From the NCBI GenBank assembly GCA_013398275.1, contig VZSE01002186.1, forward strand, positions 2,198,428-2,262,427: DNA of 64,000 bases, given 5' to 3'. The stretch comes from Promerops cafer (Eukaryota > Chordata > Aves > Passeriformes > Nectariniidae). The translations under genes were made by a program, and so were the position numbers. Positions 50,110 to 60,504 of the stretch are shown here, piece after piece. The notes below the pieces were generated by a model. It was not told the DNA's origin, did no database searches, and worked only from the letters and a program-made list of their open reading frames with translations. The number at the start of each line of letters is the position of its first letter. Position 1 is the first letter of the stretch.

Positions 50110-50332
50110 ATCACAGAATCACAGAATGGTTTGGGCTGGAAGGGGCCTTTAAAGGTCATCTAATCCAACCCTCCCGCCCTTGGTAGGGACAACTTCCACT
50201 GGATCAGGTTGGCCAAGCTCCATCCAGCCTGGTCTTGAACACTTCCAGGGATGGGGCATGCACAGCTCTTCTTGGCAGCTTGTTCTAGTGCCTTACCACC
50301 CTCACAGTTAAGAATTTATTCCTAATATCAAT
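50110..50332 (-). mobile_element. CR1 LINE fragment, 3' end, antisense
   Basis: On the plus strand this begins at the reverse complement of the CR1 terminus ('atcacagaatcacagaatgg', then 'tttgggctggaaggggcct'). It runs through 'aaaggtcatctaatccaac', 'cttgaacacttccagggatg' and 'ttgttctagtgcc', to a 'cctaatatca' block. It is the best-preserved CR1 end in the window, with both octamers represented as CACAGAAT variants. It is 5'-truncated (right end) and lies opposite to the other 3' ends. Confidence 0.95.
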
Positions 50333-53300
50333 GTGTAAGTGTGAACTCATAATCAGTGACAGGATATTGGGATTCAGAGAGAAGCAGAAATGCAAACTTC
50401 AGCAGAAACATCTGAGGGGCTTAACCTGTTAGAGACCACCAGGGACCAAGGCCTGCACTCACAGCTCTGCACGACCGGCCAAGGAAGGTCTGAAGATGTC
50501 ACAGCACGAGAAGAACTCCAGGCCTGGCCTGGGGACAGCCACCCTGCTGCAAGGCAGGTCTGTCTTTGGAGACTTTGCACCCGCCCTGTTGAAGATATGT
50601 CCATGTATCTGTGTCAGCTGAGGGAACAGAGTGCTTCTCACAAAAAGCAGTGAGTTGGGAAAGGGCTTGGTGATGGCTGTAACACAGAAAAAAAACCATA
50701 AAAAGAAATGTCGGGCTAGGCCTGGAAGGTTATATTGGTTCTGTATGTGGCAATTGTAAGATGCTGCTAGAATAGTGTGTTGCCAAGGAGGATGTTGGAG
50801 GGGGGAGATTCAAAGAAAGGACACGAAAAAGGATCCAGAATGAGGAAGGGATTCTTAGAACTGAGCTATTCGGCTTTTTTGAGAAAGGGTAAGAGATCTT
50901 ACAATCTTTTTAGATAGATATCTACATGTGAAAAAGTGTTGGTTTGGGGGTTACTTTTACAGGCATGAATTAATGGGAAAAAAGGAGGAGGAAAACTTGA
51001 ATAGGGTTGCAATCTGCTATCAGCAGTGTCTAAGGCTGCCCATTTGCTTTTTTAGTGGTACAGGAGCAACACCCACACATTTCCCTTTCCTCCCTGGGAA
51101 AACAACACAGCTCCTCCAGCCTGGCTCTTCCATTCTGCAGACAGGTTACCAAGAATTAGTAGCTAGAAGCTGAACTCTGTCAGATAAACTCAGACTTGAA
51201 ATAGGACAGAATTTCCCTGAAATAAAGTAATTAAGAGCTGGAATGATTTGTCAGGGGAAATGCACAGGCTCCTAAAATGAAATTAAGTGTCTTTCGAAAT
51301 AGGATGTAATCCAGTTGGAAAGAACAGCTTTATGCCCTGTTTATGCATAAGACCAGAGTGAAAAAATACAGGGGTTCCTTTCACCTCTACAGTCTATGAA
51401 AAATACACCTGATATTTATAGACACTTCAGTTCCTGATCATGCTGACTTCGCAGTAGTGCGTGTTTCTGAGCTGACTAGAGGCACAATGTGGTGCTGCTC
51501 TATTTGCTACTTGTCAAATTTGACAGTTTTAGGGAGGAGGGGAATGGATCACTTGAAAAAAACTAAAAATGCATTTTCTTCACTTCTCTTTTCTAATACC
51601 AATCAGTGTAGCAGCTAGTTAAAAGAAAAAAGAAAAAAAGAGCAGAGAGGAAAAACCCAACATCCAGTACAAAATTTCAGGCCTGTTTGGTAAAATTTTC
51701 AAGATAAATGTGTGGATGTAGAGAAATTCTACAGAAGATAGAGGTCAGTCAGATCTCTGCCAGCTCTGGCAGTTAGCATTTCCTTTGGTTCCATCCCTTT
51801 CCCTGTGGCATGTCTGAGCAAAGCCCAGAGCACCGTTGGCTGTGCCTTGGCTGACATGGACAAGGATGCACCCAGGAGAAAAGGAACTGCCATCGTGTCC
51901 TCCACTTTCTTCTCTGATCCTCATGCCTGCTGGCTACGAAACACTGCTGTAGCACTTCTGCTTTACACATACACTGGCCAAGCCTTAATGTGCATTCAGA
52001 GCAAGCTGTTTTCCTTGGTCATGCCAGCTGCAATGCAGAGTAAAAGGAAAGGCAAACAGGCACTTAAACGGGCTTTGAAGCCCTCATTGCGATGCAGTGA
52101 GAATAAAAGCCTCTTTGCTGCCAAAAAAAAAAATCAATTTGCAGCAGTATAGAGGCTCTTTCTTCACTGTATCCTCAGCTTACACTCACACTTTTACTTA
52201 TGTTCCTCCACAAATTGACACCAGTTAAGATGTGGCAGCATGTGTTGTCTGGCACTATTACATGGCTGGCCTGGGAGAGCACCCCACTCCTCCACCCTCC
52301 TAACTCACCTTGATCACCCGCCGTCTAGCATGGAGGTGGATATGGCATGGAAGTGGCAAGACCTCCCTGCATCCCTCTGCTCAGTAGGAGCATGAGGCCA
52401 GGTGCTGATTGGGTCAGGGGCACCAGTGGGAGCTGGCTGCAGGTGCAACTTAGCACAGGTGGGTTTTGGTCACGGTACAGCCAAAGGCTGTCTCGGCTGC
52501 TTTGACCAGGCATTTCCATCCCTGAGCCTTTGCCTTTCTCTCCTCATCCTGCAAGCTCCTCAGGTCAGGGGGTCTTTTCCTGTGCAATGCACAGAATTGC
52601 ACCAAATAACAAATAAACAGTCTATAACAATCCGTGTTGCTCTATTCCTCCCCTGGCTGCACACATAGCTCCTCTACTACTTGATGTCTGTGCACCTGGT
52701 CAATCCAAGCAGGCTCCTGAGCACAGGACCACAGATGTCTACTCCAAGCTGCCCCGGCTCCCACTGTGGCTGAGCTAGAGCTCCCCAGAGCTGCTTCCAG
52801 GCACAGTCTGGCAGTGAAGGCAGCAGGGTGGCCCTGGCTAGCAGGCAGTGTGCTTACAGCCACCTCCATCTGCCAGCCAGATGGTGAACTGGCACGAACA
52901 TGGGCTGTCCCACAGCAGGCAGTCCTGACTCCCAGGGAAGTTTCTGGGCATGCTTCATTTTTGAGTAGAGACACGTGTCCATGGTCAGCATGCCCCTGAG
53001 TCCATTTACCCCCAACACAGGCAGTGCCTCTGCAGACTGTGCGCAGCTGCACCCTGAGAGCAGGTCCAAAAGATGAAAACTGTTTTTTAGAACCAAGCTG
53101 AACTTGTAGCTCAAAAGGAGTGGGAGGTAAAGCAGCATCAAATCCTTGTTATTGCTTTCATTTCTCAGCTGTTCCAGAGACTGGAGTTGTTTCTGACATA
53201 ATTAGGGCTCTATGGCTCTGCCTGCAGAGCTCGTGGTACCGTCCTTGTGAAGAAACATTGATAACAGTTATCCTCTAATGCTAGAAGATTTCTGCAATCA

Positions 53301-56300
53301 TACCCTTGGCTTTTCCTTCATTTCCTGAAGAGGATGGAATAAGAAAGTGGATCTCTATATTGCAAAAAATATATCAGAGCACTGGGAGTAGCATCTCAAA
53401 AGCAATAGATTTTAACTTTATGGGTAATATTTGAATAACCAACTGGACAAAAAATGTGTATTTAAGTAAGCATTCCCAAAGTCTATAAACTTTATATTTC
53501 AGGCAGATTTTGCTTTTTCATATTCTTATTACTCACCTTTGTACCTGAAGTTGAGAAGCTAGGTGGAAAATATGAGTTAATCCTAACTGCTATTTGTATT
53601 GTTCTAAATTATGGAAAATATAAGCTTTCTCTTGACTACATTTTTGCTTTGCTTGTACTACATTTTTCCAAGCAGTTGCACAAAATCATTACACTTTCCA
53701 AAATTAACATGTTTGCTCGACTTTGGAAAAAAATGAATTTGTCCATATCAGCATTTTGTTTCAGTAACTCAAAAATTATTATCTCCAAATGTCAGATTCT
53801 ACAGGATGATTAATAGCAGGCAATTTTACCTCGAAACTGTCCAGTTTTTATTGTAAAAGTCTGTAGGTCTTAGAGGAGGACTTGAGTTCATAATGAAATC
53901 CAAAAATGCAGGTTTAGTTATTTTGTATTCTCAAGCTGTCAGGACAGTTGAACTAGTTTCTCGGAACATCAAGCTCAGGTTTGGGAGATGAAAATCCAAC
54001 CACAAGATGGCATCTTGTTCTCACAGGAACACCCAGCAATGGGCAGGAATATTGCTGAAAACAAAATGAAGCAGTGATAGGCATTCCAGTAAAAACCATT
54101 TTAGACAGGACATTTGCTCATAGTGCTGCCCAGAATAGGACTGGCATGAGAATGAAGTAAAATGTGAAGCAACAAGCATATCTTCCTCTCACCCCACCCA
54201 AACTGTGGTTGTGATCTAATGTTTTTAATTGCTGCAATTGAAATAGAAAAAAGAAGTCTGAATCCATCATGAACAATAACACAGGCACTTTGGGGCTATT
54301 AAAGGGAAGGTGGATCACTAAAACTGTTTGAGAAGCTTTTGAGTGTGAATTACTCCAAAAGACAGTCTGTAGCTGATGTTCTTAACATGAAAATACTTTG
54401 TCACTCTCACAGATGAGACAACTCTTTCCTATAATTCTTTATTTCCAGTACATGCATAATACCTATGGTATGTTTCCAGTTATGAAAGAGTGATGAGACA
54501 CACAATAAAGCTTTGGGCTCAGCTGAGAATTACCTTACTAATATTACCACAGGGAAAATGTGACTGGCTCTGGAATTGATATAGTATGAAAGCTAAATCT
54601 AAAAACACACACATTTTAGCTGACACTGCATTTTAAAACAGAAGGCTCTAGAACATAAATGTCTTTTATTTCTTATGTGTCCTATTAAGTAGAACCTTTG
54701 CAGTCTCAAAGCACTGTATTAATTAAAGACATGAGCATGGGTCCTCTCTGGCGTCAGACATTTGCTTTTCCCTGAGTAACACTACATGCCTCTGCACAGA
54801 AGCAGTACCCCAGGGGACCCCAGTGCCTTGGGGAATTTTCCCCCAAGAGCAGAGGGAGAGAAAAGGCAGCAAGGTTCCCTCCAAACTGCCCTCTGCTTTA
54901 TGGCGGAAGGAGCAGCAGCAGCACATTCACCACCATCTGGTTTCAGCCAGGGTTTAAACAGGAGCCATAGGATGAGGGGCATGGGAGAGAAGAAGCAGTT
55001 GCCTGCTTAGCCAGAAGCTGCCCAAAGTCTCACTCTTGGCCTGGGTCATGCCTCTGTGTGCTGGTGATCAATGAGGTTACAGTCAGCCCCAAGAGCAGGG
55101 GAGTGGAGCTCAGTGGACAGAAAGCAGATGAGCTGAAAGATGGATAGAGTGGCCTGTGATATCCCCAAAACCAGCAGCCTATCTGGGCAAGAGAGTGTCT
55201 TGTAAATCCTGCTCCTTCCAAAGGCTGTTCCTCTAAGGGTGCATGTATATGAGACTTTGCTCAGGCACGCTGCCCTACTTGCTGCTGCTGTTCTGCTTGC
55301 TTTGAAGGGAAATATCTTGTAAATGTCCTGTAAATCATAACTGAAGACAATACTGCATCTGGCTGAAACTGCAGTGAGAGTTTCAAGAGTCAGGCTGCTG
55401 TCATCTATATTGGATTGACAGCACCTCTTCACAAAATTTTACAGGGGCCCTCTAATGACCATGAGAGGTCATGAACCCCCCACAATGGCTCATCAGGCAG
55501 ACACCACCATGTTCCCCAGTAAAACACTGAGGCTTCAGCTCATCTGCTCAACTGTGAATATTGACTGCTGAAGCACCTTTGTTCTACTGAAGGCTTTCAC
55601 TAATGCATTGGACAAGTATCCTGCTGCAATTAGCATCTGAAATCTAAGAAAAAAAGTGCAGCTCTCTTCAGCTGTGGCTTGGAGAAATGCCTTATCAAAG
55701 TTCTCCCAAGCTCTGCCCCTTTTGTATCTGTGTAAGAGACAAAACACTAAGTGAATGATTGTGTACTATTCCCATGTTTATTAATGGGAGGAAACACTTT
55801 CCAAAGCTTTGCCTCTTCTTGAATAGAAAGAACCATGCAATAAAAAAATAAAAACAATTATGACAAGAGTTCAGGAAATATCAGGGAAAATATACTTGAA
55901 ATTGTCCTTTTTTTCCCCACATTGAATTCTGTGTCGTTTTTATCCAGCCTGTTTAAAAATGGATCCGTTCTGTTTGCAGTGGGAAAACAATAGCATAGAC
56001 AATTTACTCAGAACAATCACTTATTTGAGATCTGTTATACTCAGAGAGCTCCAACAAAACCTGTGTCATCATGGAAGCTCATGAATGTTATTACACATCT
56101 GCACACACAGAATGTGACATTCCTGACACTCCACTGCCAACTGAATAGATGAAAAAATAGTTTAGGACACACTTCAGAGCTGACAGCATCTTGCAAGAGC
56201 TTCCACAATTTAAAACACTGAATCAAAGGGTTTTTTTTTTAATTATGAAAATTGTACTCAGAATTATTAATATTTTTGTTTCTAGTACCATGGCTTAATT

Positions 56301-57299
56301 TCAGCTTTCTCCTCAGTATTGCTTTCACCCAGGAGGGCTATGTTCCATCTTGTGCTGCACCAAAACCCCTGACACTTGGAGAAAAGCCACTATGCTGGCA
56401 GAGCTCCCCAGAACTGAATCTTGCTCAGGTAGGCATGACTGCTTTGCCTACCTACCATGAGTCTGAGCTTCCCAAGCCAGAGAAGAAGCAAAAAATGAGC
56501 CAGATTTGAGATCTCTGCACATGGTCTTGCCAGCAGGTCCTCCATTTACTAACACTTGAGAGCTGGGACTTCACAATAAAACTGTTCAGCCCTGAAGATT
56601 ACCCCTGCTTCCACCTCTGTTACCAAATCTGGGAGCACACGGGAGTTCTGGTGCCTGAACCAGAGCAAGCACCAACAATGAATTGGTGTCTCTGCTCCAC
56701 TCTGGTTCCCACAGACAGGGAAGTTCCGGGAAGGGAAGGGGTGCACAGTACAACCTTGGCAATTCTGCCTTTGTAACTCCACATTTCATATTGGTATCAC
56801 ATCAGTAGTTACAGATTATAGTGAAAATCTCAGAAGTCACAGACCAAAGACCACCTTTCCTGCCCATGGCAGTAGCCTGTCAACATATACTTATTTAATA
56901 GGGCTTCAGCTTCACACCTAAAAAGCCACCCTCCAGATATATTTTCCCTTATAGATGTTTTACCGAGACACTTCTTCCTAGAGAGAGCTTGTATTTTCCC
57001 TTCCTTATGCATCTATTCATTATGCATCTATTCATTTGTGGTACAAGACTTGCAAAGGTTTTAATATTTGTTCTGTTTTTCATGGTCCATAAGCACATTA
57101 TTGTGACACAGAGTAGGTGTTTCAGTTCCGAATGCATACAGCCTGGGGACAGATCACGCACACAGATGCAGCTCAGAAATATACCAGAGACTGGCAACAT
57201 TTACTGTGTGGTTAGCAAGAAAATTTTCTACTTACAGCGGATCCTTCCTATGAAGAGTAAGGACAGAGGGTACAATGGAACTGATAAAGGAGCCTGATA
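50333..57299. other. Unique DNA, no gene recognised
   Basis: No exon, RNA gene or repeat family was recognised. The part 52250-53100 is more GC-rich and open on both strands (for example 136 codons minus at 52642-53052), consistent with chance. A 15-bp tandem pair lies at 57005-57034. The 128-codon minus frame at 55046-55432 has no domain. Confidence 0.5.
57005..57034. repeat. Exact 15-bp tandem duplication
   Basis: The unit TTATGCATCTATTCA occurs twice head to tail without mismatch. Confidence 0.9.
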
Positions 57300-57578
57300 T
57301 CATAGGCCTAATCAAGCAGAAACCATGGGAGAGACAGATACAGTTAACTGCTCCCTGGTGTGGAAGTGACCAAGAGACATGTTGTGAAACTTTGTAATAA
57401 TTACCAGGTAACTGATGCCATGAAGAATATGTAACCAATGGGAAATTGTTACCAAAAATAGAATCCTATATAAGTACCTGTAAAACCATATATAAACACT
57501 TTGTGTTGTCAATAAAAATTGGCTTCTGGTCCAGCTCAGTTGTCCCCGTCTCTCCATCACTGATACCTTCCTAACTTG
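57300..57578 (+). mobile_element. Probable endogenous retrovirus LTR (solo or fragment)
   Basis: The order and spacing of signals match a retroviral long terminal repeat: a CCAAT box at 57435-57439, a TATA box TATATAAG at 57467-57474, and a second TATA-like ATATATAAA at 57488-57496. A polyadenylation signal AATAAA follows at 57511-57516, then a pyrimidine-rich U5-like part ('gttgtccccgtctctccatc'). The compact TATA-to-AATAAA distance of about 45 bases is typical of short LTRs. I could not define TG...CA ends, a target-site duplication or a primer binding site, so the boundaries are approximate. No viral genes are visible on either side. Confidence 0.5.
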
Positions 57579-59510
57579 GCTGCAAAATTTATTAGAAGAA
57601 TTGGATTTAGGAGATGGTACAAATGCCATTGTTATGATCAAAGAACATTTTTAAGCCTTAAGGTGCTTGAGGATTGCTCTGGTTCTACAAAGAGTGGATC
57701 TAATCAATTAGTAAAATCAGTAACATCTCTTCAAAGGGATGTAAGGAACCCCTATCAAATGAGTATTGGTGGCATCAGACTGTACTACAGATCAATTGGC
57801 CTATAATCTTCTCTTTTCCCTATGGAACAGAGAAAGGGTGCACCACACTGCCAATAACAGGAATATTAATCCAATGCTGAGACTGCTTTGCCATGTCCAC
57901 AACATGCAGTTAAGGAGATAAAATGATGTCAAGACTTTAGATGGGAAAGAAAAGAGCTTCTGTCTGTTTCACTTCCAGCTGCCACTCCTCCTTCATTTCA
58001 GTGTTCAGAATGCAGTTTTCAATCCAAGGTGCAGGTGTTGCACCAAAGTGGTGGTGAAGATGTCCTGTATGATGCCCAAGGGATGGAAGCATGAACAGCT
58101 AACTCTGTGCAGACTTCTGCACTCACAAAACCAGCCTGGGTCCGCTGAACACCACTGGATACAAAAGGAAGAAGGAGACCATGGAGCCCAGTGCTCTCAT
58201 TTCTGAAAGCAAAGTATGAAGACATTTCATTGAAACCCTGATTTAGCCTGTAAGCATCCAGACCGTACTAGCACAGTGCCTAACACATTGGGTTTTGGAA
58301 GGTCTAGGGACCAGAAAATAACACTGTTTTTTTTTTCTGGGTGGGATTTAAATAAGCACTATAGAACTACTTTAGCAAATAAATTTATTTATTTATTTAC
58401 TTGGCATTAATGTGCTGGGTAGCCTCCTTGACTAAATTAAAATGACCTAATAAAAACATCCAAATGTTTCGGATGACTCTGTGGGCCTTAAAAGAGGATT
58501 ATCATGTGACCATATTATTTAATCATTTTTCAGGCACAGTTAAGAAAACAATGATTGGAAAAGTATGCCAATTGGGACAGATAACATTTATATGGTGTGC
58601 GGGCTGATGGGAGATTTAAAAGTGCTGTTTGTTACGCTACAGACAGTTATGAAACAAATGATCTGGCTCTAACATAAACTGTTAAACTGAAAACATGCCA
58701 GAGGGAGACAGCTGCCAGTACATTAAAAAGTCATTTTCTCAGACAACAAAGACTTAAACATTTTATAAACATATTTATTTGCCCAACCAGATTTTGGTAA
58801 TTCCAATGGTTTGCCTACTGCATGGAGAAATAAAGTAAACTTTTGCTCATGTGATTTGTCAGGAATTTCCAATTCAGAAGAACAGATGGTGCTAAAAAAC
58901 TGAACAAGGATAACAGAATTATCAGGCTTTCAACTACAAAATACATTCTTTCTACACACGTTTAAAATGGAAGCAATACATATCGCAAATCTCTGACCAC
59001 AGCAAATCTACAGTTTGCATTTACATGATAATGATTCCCAGTGTTGAAGATCAAAGTTTGGAGTAATTTTCTCCAGATTTGTGACAAAGATTTTGGATTA
59101 TAAATTAAAGACATGACCAAACTTGCCATTGGTGCAAATTTGGACATCCCTATTAAATTGCTGAATGTAGGGATTTACACAGCATAAGGACTCAAAGCCA
59201 CACTTTCCAAACAATCTATGCCATATTTCATGCTGACCCAGGTGACTGCCTGGACAAGTTTTAGGGAAGTTGGGCATCCAGAAAAAGGTCAGAGCACTGT
59301 CTTTTTCCCAAAATAATTTTGTACTTTCACAGCATCACCCAAACCATTATTCCTCGATCCCCTACTCCACTTCTGATATCATGTCTGTGACCTTCAGCCA
59401 GCTAGGGAAACCAGATATCCCAAATTACTCTGTCCTTCTGCATCTGTATATTCAATAGCCAAGAAAGTAAAGGTAGGACTTGAGTGTAAAAATCTGAATT
59501 CCCAGCTCTC
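57579..59510. other. Unique DNA, possible conserved non-coding element
   Basis: No gene was recognised. The part 58400-58760 has a composition and texture resembling conserved regulatory DNA, and a short ATTT repeat lies at 58380-58399. The remainder shows nothing I can name. Confidence 0.4.
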
Positions 59511-59573
59511 ATTTCATTTCATTTCATTTCATAAAATAAAATAAAATAAAATAAAATAAAATAAATAAAATAA
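59511..59573. repeat. Compound (ATTTC)n-(ATAAA)n pentanucleotide microsatellite
   Basis: Four ATTTC units are followed without a gap by about eight ATAAA/AAAAT units, including one shortened unit near the right end. The minus-strand frame through it gives only Phe/Tyr/Ile repeats. Confidence 0.95.
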
Positions 59574-59884
59574 AAAACAACAAAACACCAAGGTGACCCA
59601 TTACCTAGACTGCTGTGAGTCGCAAGAATCATCAGTACTGAGGGGACAAGAAATCTCAAGCTCACTAATTCAAGCCATAGAATTAATAAGGAGGGAATGG
59701 GGTGGCTCCACAGCCCTGTTAATGTCCATAATTTGCTAGATAACATATATTCATTTACTTTGCCTTTCACACTTTTTCAGTGAGCCACGTTCTGACAGAA
59801 CTATCATCTCTAGTTTTACGAGAAACTTCTTTTACCAGTTACTTTTCTACAAGGTCAGGTTCCTGGCATTGTTCTGATGAAATT

Positions 59885-60023
59885 ATTTTTATTTTCTTCT
59901 TTTTCTTGCTTGCTATTCTTCCCTTCCTCCCTTCCCTTCTCATCTTCTTCCCCTTCTTCTGTCCTTTTCTTAATTTCTTCTATCCTTTCCTCCCCTCTTC
60001 TCCCCTTCCTTCCTTTCTTCCTG
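59885..60023. repeat. Polypyrimidine-rich tract
   Basis: About 139 bases are strongly biased to C and T on the plus strand, built of TTCTTC, CCCTTCC and TCCTTTCC blocks. A frame through it (59780-60133) is Phe/Leu/Pro-rich only because of this bias. Confidence 0.85.
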
Positions 60024-60378
60024 TAACTAAAATCTTAGCCTACTGTGGAAAGAAAAATGAAAAATTGCCTGTATTGACTATAAAGACCCAGACACCAAAC
60101 CATAAGGCAAACCCCTTTTGTATTTATTTCTAAATTCCATAATTAGGGTCCAGGTTTCTGTGGGCTTTGAAAACACGGAACTGATAGTAAGGTCACCACT
60201 AGGATTTAAATCCAGGGCTCTCTTTACAGCACAGTACTGAGAGTGGCAGGTGGCAGCCATGCACAGACACAATCTGTTAAAGCAATAATCACGATCACCA
60301 CTCGGCATTCCTCTCTCTCCAGAAGGGGCAACACTAATGAAAATGTAATCTAATGTATTTTAAATATGTCATTTCCAG

Positions 60379-60504
60379 GAACTTCTAAGACAAGTCTAAC
60401 AGCACTGGCTGCATCCACCAGCAGCAAGGCCCACAGTTTCTGCTTCCGAAGAGATGGCAAGGCACTGGTTCCACTCTGCAGCAAAGGGAGAAAAGGGCAA
60501 TCAC
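60379..60504 (+). other. Exon-like segment (candidate symmetric internal exon)
   Basis: An acceptor ATTTCCAG ends at 60378, with branch-point-like TCTAATG about 25 bases upstream and ACACTAATG further up. A consensus donor GTAAGT starts at 60505. The enclosed 126 bases are exactly 42 codons long, phase 1 at both ends and open in that frame. They encode a Ser/Thr/Ala part (TSLTALAASTSSKAHSF) and then a basic part (CFRRDGKALVPLCSKGRKGQ). Symmetric length and good splice sites are what a real cassette exon shows. The polypyrimidine tract is weak, no family is recognised and no neighbouring exon was identified. Chance is a serious alternative. Confidence 0.25.

Noticed and set aside
52642..53052. 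136-codon minus-strand frame in GC-richer DNA
   Set aside because: Fewer stop codons are expected in GC-rich DNA, the opposite strand is open too, and no domain is visible.
57312..57641. 109-codon minus-strand frame over the LTR-like segment
   Set aside because: It is antisense to the CCAAT/TATA/AATAAA signals and shows no retroviral or other protein resemblance.
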